In this document: positions 44,304-57,900 of the stretch, piece after piece
How the letters are laid out: each line of letters begins with the position of its first letter
Position numbering within the stretch: the first letter of the stretch is position 1
From: Buxus sempervirens
Lineage: Eukaryota > Streptophyta > Magnoliopsida > Buxales > Buxaceae
Direction: 5' to 3'
DNA length: 64,000 nucleotides
Assembly (NCBI GenBank): GCA_947561395.2
Contig: OX387188.1
Location: 40,109,942-40,173,941 of the forward strand
Notes under the pieces: generated by a model
The model's database searches: none
Told to the model about the DNA's origin: nothing
The model's input: only the letters and a program-made list of their open reading frames with translations
Position numbers and translations under genes: made by a program

Positions 44304-47300
44304 ATTTCATCGAAAACAGGATTAAGAAGAGAAGAGTTCTGGGTTTCTTTTGCTTTATTTCCACGTAGTTATGCATCTTGTGTTATGATGGTTGTTGTAT
44401 TGAAGTGTGGCTTTTCATAGCTTTTCAGTTTTGAGAATTTAAATGCTTTTTTTGTAATAGTTTGTGTGAGAGACACCTACTACCTGGGAAGATATGTATG
44501 TTTGATGGGAAAATAACTTAATAATAGAAGATTGCAAAGAGGTTTCTGTATTTTTGTGTGCTCTTAGTCCGTATTTATAGAGGTAAATTAAGCACATGCA
44601 ATGGACAATAATTAAGGAAATATGTTCCAAAAAAAAAAGGATTTTCTGTTTTTAGAAAGAATTGTCAGCTTCTAAAAAGAGGGGGCCCTCTTTGGGTATT
44701 TTTTTTTTTCTCAATTTGAAAAATGTCCTCATCAAACACAAATTTTGGTCTATGATGTCTAAAACAGAAAAACTTGTTTCTAAAACATTACCAAGCAGTA
44801 TCTAAGTTCCATCTCTCAGTGAAAGGATAGCAGATTTTGCCAGTGCCACTTGATCAATACAAGTAATATAAGAACAAGAAACAATACATAATACATACAT
44901 AAATAAGCAGCAGAGCCCTCTCCCGCCGTTAGCACGCACACTCACAGCAGAGCCCTCCTCCGTCCATCCCATTTCCATTTGCTCATTTGTCATTAGAATA
45001 CAGCAGAACAACACCCAGCATCAATACTTCAGAACCTACAAGCACGCATGCACGCACACAAAAGGAATACAAGATACAGTAACATCTCAAGCATGAAAAT
45101 ACAGAATTAGAACAAGAAGTGATGTCCCTTTTGGCCTACACTGTGATTGTACTTGGTATCAACACTACTTAACCATTAACTTTTGACGCATCTATTGATA
45201 TTTTATTCTCATTTCTTTGCAACAGGTCTCTTACTCTTCCAATCAAATTGTAGTTATAAAATTAAGTGCTTCGTCATATATAATGTGTGTATTGAAGACA
45301 CAGCTTCATGAATAAATGGGGGTTGGGTGAGCACAGAAACATTTATATCCAAGATTCTTATTGTTAACACATCAAAGTACAATCCAGCAATCAATATCAG
45401 GCATATATATTCATCTGAGGAATTTTCATCTACGTGTCACTAAGTTGGCCTTAGTCCAAACATATAGATCAATGGGGGCCAAATCAATTATGCTCCTTAT
45501 GGTAAGCAAAGAATTATAGCAGTTCATTCATAGAGCCATATGTCCAAAATAGTTCTATAGATTGAAGACATCCGCAGATGTCTGACTCATAAGGAGCGAC
45601 ATTTGCAGATTATTTGTATTCCACTCAACATCCTGCATAGCCATTCATTGATCCTTCTTTTTCGCCCTGCATTTGGCCTCTCGCAGTTTATGAAAAAAAA
45701 AACTACAGCAGCCTTCTTAAGTTCCTGAGCTCTCCTAACACAACCCCCCTTCTTCATAGAGGGAACATGTACGGACTGTACTGCAGCTATGGCAGTCACC
45801 GCCCCTTGTTCATTTCCTTGGTGAAGTGCACACAGTTCTCGTTTCGCAGTTACTGTCATTTCTTCACATTTGTCATAATTTCTGCTTAAGCTACATGTCT
45901 TACGATTACGTTCAACTCAAGTTATTATAAAACCTTCTAGTAAGGCACCAACCACAATACTATTTTACATTTCTTCCTTCAGTGGTCCAAAAAAGTACAC
46001 TATCTGCAAATAACACACACAAAGGCACCTCTTAAATAGAACAAAGATTGATATGCATGACATGGTTATTTCACCTGTTTGGGGATCTTCGATGGCACAC
46101 ATGATACTGGTGACTTAAGAACAACAAAATTTACAATAACTTTAAAACAACCCAAGAAAAACTACCTAGAAGAATGCAAAGATAACATCCCGAATAATTC
46201 ATATCAGATTCTTCTCATGGAAACTACTTGAATCATATTTAAACCTTACTCCCATCATAGGTACAGCATAAATGAAGCAATAATAAAGAGTTTAAAATTA
46301 AATCATGAAAAATAATGTAAACCATCTATAAACAAAAGGTCTTCCCTTACCAATTCAATAACCATTCAACTAAAAAATCTAAAATAACGAAATTGCAGAA
46401 TGAAAAGGAAAAGTACTACATAATTAACGATTAGAATATAACAACAACAACAGCAACAACAATAACAGCAAAATGCCTAATAACATATATATTAGATCCT
46501 CCATTGCAATCAATTAAAACAAGATAGATAATAACAGACGAAAAAAGTTATCTTTCAGCGGATAGAACTAAAAAGCCTATAACAACCTGCAGTATAGTAA
46601 ATACATCCAAGAGCATTTACTAGTCACATGGGCCCTGTATAATTTACCTAGCCAAGCAATATATGCATGAATTCAGATAATAGGTATCAATATCACACAA
46701 TATACTGCCATCACCCAGAACAAGGAAACATTGGTATAGCCAAAATGATTGGAGAGATTAGGAAAATAGAATAATAAAATGAGAAAATTTTAAATGAAAC
46801 TAAGTGGGTGCTCATTTAGACATTAACAGAAAATAACTAAAAAAGTTACAAAAACGATGATTCAAGAAAATTCATGCACAGGAAAATAAGGCAAACATTG
46901 CAGTACATATTCCACGTATTAATACTTCAGATAAACCACCTTGTTATCGAAAACTAATATAACCTTCAAATGCATGGGAAAAAAAAAATTTAACTACACA
47001 CTGCTAGTAGAATTTTGCTTACAATAAAATAAACAATAACCAACTACTGCTTGGTTCAAGTTACCATAAGTCACGGGACGCTCTCTTATTTCTATAATTT
47101 GAACATAACCATCTGATGTCAGGCAGATACCCTCCTTCAATTTTGGACAATATATTTTTTCCTATTTTATTATTTTGCTAACATAATTCTATTACAAACA
47201 TACAATACTTATGCCTGTTATATTTCAATATTTTTGAGGGAAAAATACTTATTTAAAAACTTATGCCTGTTATATTTCAATGCTTTTTCACTAGTCAAAA

Positions 47301-48889
47301 TTTAAAAATTTATTTATATTTAATTTTTTAATCTATTAAAAATTAAAAAAAGAAATTTACTTCGAACAAATAATTTGTCAATCTTATCTTGATAAAAATT
47401 AAACTGAAAGGTCATCATTTATTGCATAAAAAGCAAATATTACATGAAATAGAACCTATTCAGTTCAGTTTTTAGCATGCATTTTTAATTACTTTTTATA
47501 GAACACGCCTAAGATAAGCAATTGTTAATCAAAAATAATTAGTTGGTCAATATGTAGATAGGTTCTGTAAAAGGAAAAACCTGACTATTGTTGATAAGCT
47601 GGATCATTTCATTACTAGAGATTGATCTGTGCTTCATGATCTTTCGATGCTCACTACTTTCCAATTCTCCACATATATATGGATAGGAATAGCAAATGCA
47701 ACAGAATTAGCTCACTGTTTCATCCCAGGACTACAATCCCTGAACTTCAAGCCTATCATCATAGACTTTTCAGGCCTGCTCCAGTCCAAAGATCAGATTC
47801 TCAGGATTCTTCAAAAGATATTAAGGACAGTCCCAGTGCCCACTAGCTTTTAATCACTTAACAAGGTAGCTAATAATAATTCATATGCGTAACAAATTTT
47901 AAATAAGTATTTATTTTCCATGATGTTTGATGAAATGAAATTTCTAGGGAATTCTATTTGTAAAAAAGATATCATACCATAATCCATAAAGCACTTAACT
48001 TATTTGTTCTGTAGCTAAGCCCTAAAGAAAATAAAGTAGATAAAGTTACATTTTTTAACGAAATTTCAAAGAAAATGTATAATCAAGAATAATAGTGCAT
48101 GAACAATATATGAAGGCGGGCCCACATGAACCCAAAAAAAAATTTTGCTAAACAGCATCATATCCAAATTAATAATGAGGCCTTAAGCCAGCAGGTAAAG
48201 TGCAACCAGAAGAACTAAGCGCCCTTTATAGATTGCTAGCCAAAATAAATTATGACATTCTGCACCACGAATAGATTTCTACTTTAGATCTAAATGATCC
48301 TCTGATGATGTAAATCAAGGAAATGGAAATCAATTTGTGGACTCTAATTTGGCAAAGATAAAAAGGCCATCAGGTCAAATAAGCCTAGTTTAGGATAGAG
48401 GTTCCGGCTAAGCAACCCGGGTATGACTCGACTCGAGGAAGTCCATAGACACACTAAGTCGTCCTGCCACGATAAATTTCCTTGGGTTTCCTAGTTGGAC
48501 TTCAGTTGACCTAACTCCAATTTGTTCAATTTTTTATCATTAAGTCTATTTGGACTTTGGTTGGAGTGGGCCAGATCAGACTGGTTCTGAGCATACAAGG
48601 TAGGGAAACTATTGATTAACATATTTGAATCATTCCGTAAACTGGCTAAGGTGGAAAAACCTCTCAGTTCAACAATGACCTCTTAAATAGGAAGTGATGG
48701 CTGAAATTCTACAGCAACACATTCATATACACAAGCACTATACACTAATATCTCTTTTCAAGGGTAAAATCACTTGAATATGAGCCAAATTATAATTGTC
48801 TATATATTAGTTTCTACAACAAAGTAATGAGCTATGTTAGGTTCTTTCTCTCATTCATGAAATTTCACCACTCATAAGAAAAAAAAGGA
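44304..48889. other. Non-coding stretch, no gene recognised
   Basis: AT-rich sequence. A minus-strand frame at 45587-45859 (with AAVQSVHVPSMKKGG and GRKRRINEW) has a locally coding-like composition and could be a gene relic, but I cannot assign it. A plus-strand frame at 47629-47853 has no recognised motif. Short microsatellite-like runs such as ACAACAACAGCAACAAC near 46441 are present. Confidence 0.45.
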
Positions 48890-49058
48890 TCGGTACCATA
48901 AGTTATGGTTGAAACCTCGAGCTATCAGCATGAAATCACATATTCGAGTCTGAGCACAACCACTTTGTAAAAAAATGCCAAAGGTTAGGTCTAATACCAA
49001 CCCAATCCTCCCAAGACCTTGTTTTGGAAGGCCTACACCGGGTTGTCATCTTTCGTAA
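48890..49058 (+). mobile_element. tRNA-derived SINE-like repeat (Au-like), degenerate
   Basis: The segment carries a B-box-like ATTCGAGTCTG (about 48953), then CCACTTTGT and AAATGCCAAAGGTTAGGTCT, then CCAATCCTCCCAAGACC and finally CACCGGGTTGTC. This order resembles the body of plant Au-type SINEs (box B, TTTGCAAAAATGCAAGGTAA, CTTCCCCGGACCC, GCACCGGGCTGCC). The copy is diverged, and target duplications were not resolved. Confidence 0.5.
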
Positions 49059-50737
49059 TCCATTTTTCTACACAAATAGGCCCTCTCATCAAGTACGCAT
49101 AACTAACAGCCCAAGGATTCATATATCTAGGTTTAAAATCCAAAAAAATTGGGAGTCCCGCAATTTTCTGGATTTTTATATCCTAGAAACAATCAAATCC
49201 TTGACAAAAGGCAATGCTAATACACATACATGTTTTCACAAGCACTTGATCCTTGCAACATTTTTCACAACACACATTCTAAGAATAAAATCAACTGTAA
49301 TTACCTACACATGTTCTTAGAATTTTTGTATCAAGAATGTCAAACTTTATAATGTTACATATATATGAAGATCTGCAATACTATTTCTAAGACCAGATAT
49401 TTGGAAGAGTTTAGAAGGGCTTGAGATCTTAGTTAAGCAATAGGATATATTTCATAGCTTGAGATCTTAGTTAAGCACGGGGATATATTTCATGTATACA
49501 CCCATATCGCAAGATATGGCAATATTTTTAACAACAAATTTCCCCCTCATATATGGAACAAAACTTAGGTGAACATGGTATATTGATGGATATATGAGGG
49601 TATTTTGGACCATGCTTGCGCTGTACAAATACGATTCCAAATGAGCTGAGCTAGCTCAGCCCATGCTAGGAGTTACCTCACATAAGCCAAGCTTGAATTC
49701 AATAATTAGGCTTCCAAGCTAAGCTTGAGCATGAAAAAGAAAAACTCATTTTGTCAAAATACTCGAGGAAGCTTGGTGAGCTCAGCATAGTAACTAAAGC
49801 TCAACTTGCTTACTTTATGAAGAAATATACATTAAAATTCCAAATCATTTAAAGATGATAATATAATTTTTCATCTGTACATTCTTTTTTTTTAACGATA
49901 TATATACCCAATTCAAGGATTCTTACATTTTTTAACTAATAGGAAACGCGTGACCCAAAAGTATTATGGGACCAAATCAAGCTTTCAGGAGCCAGTACTG
50001 AGAACTTTGAATCTTACAAGCCTGATTCTGGAAATGTTTGCATGTCCAATGCAAGCCAAATCATTATACAAGGTTTAGGAGCCCAAGCAAGCCCAACCTA
50101 TCCGGGCGAATCTTGATTCAAATCAACTCATTCAAGGCCTAAGATAATAATAATAATAATAAGTTAAGATAAATAAAAAAAATGCTTTGATAAGCTTAAA
50201 TATTTAAAGCCTGCTATATTTAATACTGAATAAAAAATAAAAAAAGGTGTCTCAGTTGGTGCCTATGCTAAATTATTATACAACATAATTACCAACAAGA
50301 AGAACCTTTGTGATTCTAATCTAGCTCCAAATATATAACTCTAGAGTCTAGAAGAATGCTTGTGATTCTGTCATAAATGATTCACAAGCTATCATGGCTT
50401 CAATAATTCACAATATGACATGCCTTTGATCGACAAGCTATCTACATATCTAGGGGTATATAACTATGGTCATTAGCAGTAGATGTTAAATGTTTTGAAA
50501 ACTAACTCGAAATTGGGACACAACTTGGGTCAAAATTGACTTGACATAAGCTGAAATCACTTTGTTTTGGTTCGGATTTCTAGATATGCAAAATGGTTGT
50601 GGTTCTAAAACCGAATTAGATTGGTTTGGACTTAGTTAAATATAATTGAACCAATGACCACACTATCAAGAATATGCCTTTCAAACTGAACCAAATAAAA
50701 CTAAATTATAATATGCATGCATGTATTTATATACAAA

Positions 50738-50769
<32 letters not shown>

Positions 50770-51114
50770 AAAACAACACAAACAGAAACACCTGTAATCC
50801 ACACCTAAGCAAGGCCTTGAGAGGGGTGGATTGGTAACAGACCTAACCCTTGACATTTTTGTACAAAGTAGCATTGCTCATACTCGAAACAACATGCATA
50901 TGTTGGCATCCTGAGATTTTACTAATTGCCCGATGTATGCATGTACATTATATGATAAAAATTATATGATACACACACACACACACAGAGATATAAACAA
51001 ATGTGCATACACACAAATAAATATACATAAATAAACATATATTGCCCTGATGTTCCAACTGATAAGCTTCATTGATAGATAAGACTATTCCCTCCAATCC
51101 TTTCAATTCTACTC
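49059..51114. other. Non-coding stretch
   Basis: No gene recognised. It contains a two-copy 38-bp tandem repeat at 49419-49494 (TTGAGATCTTAGTTAAGCA in each), an AT dinucleotide run near 50741-50764 and an (AC)n run near 50972-50986. Confidence 0.45.
49419..49494. repeat. 38-bp tandem repeat, two copies
   Basis: GCTTGAGATCTTAGTTAAGC starts at 49419 and again at 49457, each followed by GGATATATTTCAT. The two copies are nearly identical. Confidence 0.85.
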
Positions 51115-51960
51115 CTACTTCTTGCACCTAACTAACCACTTCAGGTTTCTAAGTTCCCTGGATTTGGATTTTCTACCCAGACCCTTCAATTGTTGCAATT
51201 GAATAAAGTTGTTCACAGCTTCTGGAATACTACTACTCGTTCCTTTTTTATCCTTACACTCTTTAACTTCAAGGAAGATAAAGTGCTTGCACCCCTTCCC
51301 ATTCCCCTTTCCTCTGTTCTTGACTATTCCCCTTTTCTCTGGTGACATGCCCCCCTGACCTACTAGCAGACCCTCCATGAGTCATGTGAACTTGAGGAAC
51401 TTTTTCAGCCCCTCCTAACTCAGACTTGTAACCATTTCGACAAGAGACAGGGAACTGAGTGGCACTTGTATAGACGTGAGTAGAAGTATTCAGCACAATA
51501 TAAGGATCAATTAAACACTGAGCAACATGTAACATACCTAGACACTCCGGAATTAGAAGAAAAGGAGAATAGATAGCATTGGAACCTCTACCAGGAGAAA
51601 GAACGTCTATGGACTGAATAAGATTAACCCTCAAAGCAACATCTCGATGAACCTGGGCCTGTCTGAATCTTCCAATGATTGCTGGGAAGTTTGTGATCAT
51701 TCTATATCATCAACAATCGTTTAATTTCAACCCTGTATCTGGCAATCTTGCTTCTGATTCTGTTTCTGCTATGATTCCATGAACTTCTTGTTGAATAGAA
51801 CCTGCATCACCTCATTCAATAGCAACCCCTGCTTACTGCCCCCTTTGGCCTCATCATAACAGAAATCAGATGCTGTGTACTCGTCATCCCCTTCCAATGT
51901 AAGTCGTACAATGGCTGGGGGGTCAACTTCGTCGCAACTAACCCCCTAAGACGTTGGACA
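51115..51960 (-). other. Unrecognised open frames, possible LINE ORF1 relic
   Basis: Two overlapping minus-strand frames, 51700-51269 (143 residues) and 51378-51115 (87 residues), read as if joined by a frameshift. The first contains PECLGMLHVAQCLIDPYIVL; the second has GLGRKSKSRELRNLKWLV. The basic SRELRNLKW phrase resembles a motif near the end of plant LINE ORF1 (KRELKKLECSINY), but the match is weak. Upstream sequence to 51960 is partly open in other frames. Function unknown; a decayed mobile element is more likely than a host gene. Confidence 0.3.
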
Positions 51961-52102
51961 AGTGATCGACAAAAACTAGTTATATGAAACAAATTGCTGA
52001 TTCATCAACTTACAGCTATTTTGAGTATGATATAAAATAAATTGAATATATAGCATAAATATTGTTATCCAATAGTAAAAAAGGAAAAGAGGACAAAAAT
52101 AC

Positions 52103-52580
52103 CTATGACGCCTCATCAGAACTCAAAGCGCAAGGATCTTGATGTTTGTTCAGTAGGATTCAAACTTGAGAACCAATTTCATCACATATACTTTGAATTA
52201 TTTGTCCATCTTTCCCAATAATGCATCCAATCTGATTAGCATCCGAACACTTATTTGTTGGGCTTCTTCAGAGTCTTCATCAATGGATGGCTCATCAACA
52301 ATAAGCCTTTCATATATCCTCAAAAAAGAATCCTGAGCTGATTAAATCAAATCACCGGTATCTTCTAACTCATTAGTTTTCTGGCCTGAACCGAAGATAG
52401 TGACCGCACGCTCCTCCCAATAATACTTCCAATCTTTCTCCCGTGACATAAGAAATGGTATACAGTATCTTCAGGCCTAGGTGCATAATGTCTCTTCCAT
52501 CAGAAGGTTTCTTTCTTTTAAATCCTCCATTGTCAGCATAATCCGGCCAAGAATGGGATCACTTGCCATGGTTATTTCTC
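52103..52580 (-). pseudogene. Decayed KH-domain RNA-binding protein gene (HEN4 / RCF3 / At4g18375-like)
   Basis: Across frames the minus strand reads PDYADNGGFKRKKPSDGRD, RPEDTVYHFLCHGRKIGSII, ERAVTIFGSGQKTNELEDTG, AQDSFLRIYERLIVDEPSID, DQIGCIIGKDGQIIQSICDE and finally QDPCALSSDEAS. These are the N-terminus, KH1 and first half of KH2 of a plant multi-KH protein. About 30 residues of KH1 after the GxxG loop are deleted, a stop replaces a codon before SAQDS, and frame changes precede DQIGC and follow GSQV. It is a host gene relic, probably a truncated duplicate, since downstream KH domains are not found nearby. Confidence 0.8.
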
Positions 52581-54937
52581 TGACCAGCCACTATGAGAGA
52601 AATTACTCAATGTACAGTTCCCAGTTGAAACCCGCACCACCAAATGCTGAGAAACTGCACGATACCAAGCCAACATAACCAGATATTGATAGCAAATCTA
52701 CCACCCACTTCAAAGATATAGTGATAGTATGACCAAATTTAAATAAAATAAGGAAATAAAAAGGAAAAAAAAAGGGATCAGTTCCAAAAGTCGATCAGTC
52801 ATGTCTAAAGCACACCATACGGGCATTTTTTTTTTGCCAAAAACCATTATTTATACCACATTAGAGATTTGACAGCGCATCTTGAAGATAGAAAGCAAAT
52901 GGAACGATAGAAACCATACAAATCAGCTTCAGTGCAGCTTCACATAGCAAATGTTATAAAAACATAAATCAGCCGAGCCAAAGTCAGTAACTGCTAAATC
53001 TAGATTAAAACAGGAAGCTCCACAGGTAATACAATATCACAAATTGTCCAGAAACACGCATCATTGCATCAAGCCTGAAACCCGCTGGAAAAAGGATTAC
53101 AAGGGCAACACCCAGAAGATAAAACCAACAAAAGGGATTTTCGATTTTTAAAAGCGACAACAGCTTCGATAGAGTTTTATCAAACCACGAAAGTGAAAAG
53201 ATTGCGGTATTCAGCAATCAAAGAGGGAATATGGAAAAAAAAAATTGCTAAGACCTCAAATCATTTGAGCAGAACACATTGTTTGACAAAAAATACGCTG
53301 ATCAAACGGCATGAGCCCTATATATTGGATGTAATCTAGACATGGATCGCGTCGCCGGGTGCCTCAAAGGAAATTACATAAACAAATCCTCCAAAGCCAA
53401 TACGAGACGGAGTTATATGGCCGGTTTGCTTCGGAGGTGACCGACGTGGCGAGTTGAAAATCAGGGGTTCGATGAAGCCCTTGTGCTCACGGGGATTTTG
53501 ACCGTTTAAGGTCCGAATGTGGCAACACCAAATGACGTGACGAGCGCGGGGACGGTAACGGGTCGGTTTTGGTTCGGTTTTGAGTTGAACAAAACGAAAA
53601 CCAAACCGACATGTCCGAACAACAAATCGTAACCGAATCGGTTATATCGACCCCAGATTAAAATAAAGCCAAAACCTACCTTAATTTGTTGGTTCGTTTG
53701 GTTTGTTGGTTTTAATAGATAAGCCAAGCCATCTTGAGTTGGTAATCTGACAAACATATGTAATGGCTTCAAAGCATCTGCCGTCATTAATTGCAGTTGT
53801 CATTGTAATTTGATTCAGATGCTAGTACATGAGCATTCAATAACCATGAGATGTTCCACATGACAGTATCTCACATACGTTTGATATATTTCCCATATAC
53901 AATTTGTTTGATTCCATTCAATTTTATCTTAAAATCCAAATCGAATCAGTTTATATGATATAAAACCGAAACCCAAAATCAACCCTAATATGTTTGATTT
54001 ATACAAAACTATACATAGATGTTATAGAAGGTTACTTGCAAGATGTTTGATGCTATCTACCTTTCAACCTTTCCAAGCGTACAAGGATGACAAGATTCAC
54101 ATTAAGATGCATCATTATTGTTGCTCCTATATGCAATACTTTTAGAGTGCGACATTTTTTTTTTTTTTTTGGTAACGTTTTAGAGTGCGACTTGCTTGCA
54201 GGTGGCACGAACAATACGATTAATAGGTAATCAAATTTTTGTTCAGTTCATTTAAGGACATAAAAATTGTTAAAGGGCATTATAAGAAAAATGAAAATAA
54301 AAAGAACAATGATCTTTATCTACCTATATATGGTAAAAGGCCTCCACTATAACATGCCAGAACAGAATTATTTTTGTTCTCAAAACAATCCTACAACGCT
54401 TAGTCATGATATATTTATATAAGGGCAAGACAATTTTTTTAGTTTTACTTTCACATAATGCCCCTTCATATTATATGTTTCCATATATATATATATATAT
54501 ATATATATATGCTAATTTATGGCACGCCATGCCTGGGCCGGGCCTAAATAAGAGCCGTGCTTGTCCAGCCCGTTTGGTCTGATACCCTACCACATGCCTT
54601 ATTACATTAATTAAGCTGATTGACGCACTTAAAAAGTTTTTCCAGTTATGCTCACTGGAAAATGGTTCCCTGCGAAGAAAGCACACGAATTGGAGGACGT
54701 TGCCAGATAAACATACAGATCCACCATAATACCAGAAGCAAGTTTCAAATGTAGTGACATCCAGAAGGCAAATATAGGCTCGTCGCTTGCTGTTTCATGG
54801 TAGCAGATGGCAGCTGTCTAAAACAAAAAAGCCAAAAGGGCAAGGGGCAAGGCACCAGACAATGGATTCAAATACACGAACCTCGTTCCATATTCCAAAT
54901 GATGCCTTGCAGAAATGAATGCTGGAAAAAATACAGC
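52581..54937. other. Intergenic downstream of the PTB gene
   Basis: No gene recognised. It contains a decayed copy of the palindromic GAGATG...CATCTCA repeat at 53847-53873 and an (AT)n microsatellite at about 54485-54510. A GC-richer stretch (about 53380-53570) has no coding signature. The part next to 54938 should be the PTB 3' untranslated region. Confidence 0.5.
53847..53873. repeat. Dispersed palindromic repeat, degenerate copy
   Basis: TGAGATGTTCCACATGACAG followed by TATCTCA. It is the same family as 4402-4432, with arms TGAGATG and TATCTCA (one mismatch). Confidence 0.5.
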
Positions 54938-57900
54938 TTAATGACCATAATATGGTGGCTGACCTGTCGGTGGAACACCACCAGGTCGCACATTTGGCTG
55001 ACTACCATACTGATGCATTCTCTGAGGAACCATACCAGCAACGCTTTGATCTAGCTGCTGATGGGGTGAAGAACCCGGGGGTGTTCCTGCGGTGGAGTAA
55101 GCATGAAGACCTGATGGTGCAAATGTCTGACCAGGAAATGTGCTTGGAACTGAAACAAAAGTTGGTCTGCTTGCATGCATACTTGGATCCCATGACGTCG
55201 CTGGTCTGTCAGGAACTTGTCCAGGCAAACCAGTGCCAGGATACAATGCAGCAGGCTGCGGACTCTGCCAACCTCCCACAGCTGTTGGCAGCCCAGAAGG
55301 TTGTTGCATAGGGAGTAATCCCGCCTCCGGAATGGTGTAATCTCTACTCCTGTCATTATGAGCCTACAAAAGTACACATAGATGATACAACTACTCAAAT
55401 TGAAGAACATAAACATAGAAAGCAGAAATAATCTTCAGTGTTGAGAATCATACATTGATGGACCAACTCTTTTGCCTTTTTCTGATCAATAATCGAACCA
55501 CAGATTTAGTCTAAACCCTTTTATCTTTTTTTCGCTTTTTTCATTTATATTATTCAAAAACTAATATTAATACCTTTACATTGAGATCAGTATGACGAGA
55601 GTATGACAGATGAAGCTTACAATAGCCACCATCATAGATGCAATGACCCTCTAAAGCTTCCTTGGCAACTGCAGCAGTTGTGACATCTGAATAATTGGAT
55701 AAAGTTCGTTGATCAGGTGGCAACAAAAAAAAAGCTATTCAGTAATGCAAAATGGCTGGAGCAGTTAATTGCCATAAATGACAAACAAAAACCTTAAAAA
55801 ATTATGAAAACTTAATTTTCTATTTTGTTTAATGATGCACCAGTTACAGATTAAAATGCATACAAAATAACAATAAGTACGCTATGATAAGTACAGCATA
55901 GCACGCTTTAAAATAGTGAATAACGCAATGGATCCAATGAATTTGGGACTAAACACTAGCCATTAGAAGGGAAAAGACATAAAAACAAAAACAAAAAGAA
56001 AAAAGTGTACATGGTTCTATAACGTACATAAAGTTCGATAGAATCTTCTAGTACAAATTTGTGCTGATATATTCAACTAATCCACACATTGTCCACAACT
56101 GTAGAGGGTAATCTTTTTAAGATTCTGAATAAAACAAAAAGAAAAAAGTGGCAAGAAGAACTATTCACGAGGTTTAATTTCATTGTGAGATGTTAGGTCT
56201 TCGCATTTAGTGGAGGATGTGGTCAATCCAAACCACCCACCCGATAGAAGACCCAGGAACATGGACAACTATTTCATCCACCTAAGCCCCATCAGTAACT
56301 GTCTAATGGATTTTGTCATGCATGGTATCTCTCAATAGTTGAATTAGGGGATGCTTTTCATATCCTTGCTCAACCCCTCCTTTGCCAAGTGATCATGCAT
56401 GTGAAGTCATATGAAAACATGAGGCTTGCCAACTAATTTGCAACATGTGAGATCCATGTCCCAGTAGGGCTCTTAAGCAGGTGAATTTCTGAATCTGATT
56501 AGTCTAACAGCCATCCTTCCAATGAAAAAAAGTGTCTTTGGTGACTTATAATTTATCTCATTTTATTAACTCTTCTCCCATTTTTGTAAACTAAGCATCT
56601 CTAACCAGTAGGCAACAAACAAACATGGCAGAACAAATTTTGTTCTCTACAATGACATGAAGCATCAGGACAGAGTCAAGAGTACTCTCTGCAGATATCT
56701 AGAATAACATGACTGTTCAGAAAAAGATTATTTGGGTTCCGGGATAACTGATGCTTCCGTCCATCTCGAATAAAACATAATTGAATTACAATAGCTCAAA
56801 GAATATGAACTTCCAATAATGACAACATCACACTATTTAAGGGGAGTTTGAAATTTCCCGAACAACCCCAAGCATGCCCCTCCCCGCCCAGTGGCAGATG
56901 CAGTCGATACTAGAGTTCTGGCTCTGCATTATGGTATCAAGTTCTCAGGGGAATGATACTGAATTGCTCCACCGAACCAATTTATAATATCAAGTAAGGC
57001 ATCTGAATGTATAAACATTGTCCACAGATGTTACTTTCAGAATATAAAATCAGATCCAAGTGGCCTAGATTCACAGTTAAGATGACCTCCTACATATTTA
57101 CAAGGGGCAATAATGAATTACGTAACTAGGACACATGAATGCTAGCTTAGTGATATCTTTGTCATACATCAAATTATGATACACAAAAATCAGAACTCTA
57201 TGAGATAGTGTTTACCTACTCATTCTTTCTAGCCATTCATATTACAACCTAAACAAATCAGAGAAGAAAATAAAGCTCCAAGGTATAATATGAAGAATCC
57301 GTACCCAGGAAAGTATTGTCTGTCCAAGATAAAGTACTTGAACATAGAAAATTCAACAAATGAACCCCCAAACAGTAATCAACATCAAAATAATAAGTGA
57401 TCAAGAAAATTAGATTTTGTAGCACATTGATCAAACAGTAACCAACAAATGTATCCAGAACTATTCTACAAGGAAATCAAAACAATGCTAAGCCGAATAA
57501 ACTATACTGATCATCATCATCGTCATAAGCCACTTCCCACCAACATCAGTAATACTGACATTAAAATGAGGAAAAAGAAGCAGAAACAAAAACATAGAAG
57601 AATGGCATGTTGTTGGGGTTGGCTTGTGTGTGTTGGGTGGGTTTTGTTTTGGTTTGTGCGTGTTTGTGTGTGTGTGTGTGTCATGGTGGTGGTCATGTGT
57701 GGTGGAGGAGAGGGGGAGAAGTAGCCTACCAGGATATTGAATCAGTGCCTGCATTCCACCATTCTTCTCAAACATAGCAATTTTTTGTACTGTACCAAAT
57801 GCTGAGAAAACCTGCAATAGGTGAACCCAGATAAATCCATGGGCATAGTGTAACATGCTCTCAGGTACTCCAAATTCTTAACTGAAACAAGAAGCACCAC

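Noticed and set aside
45587-45859. Minus-strand frame with AAVQSVHVPSMKKGG
   Set aside because: The composition is somewhat coding-like, but I could not match it to any family, and frame-independent similarity was not evident. It is noted only as a possible relic.
54919-55311. A 130-codon plus-strand frame
   Set aside because: It lies antisense to the last PTB exon, whose minus-strand frame matches the PTB3 tail and ends in the expected PPYYG motif.
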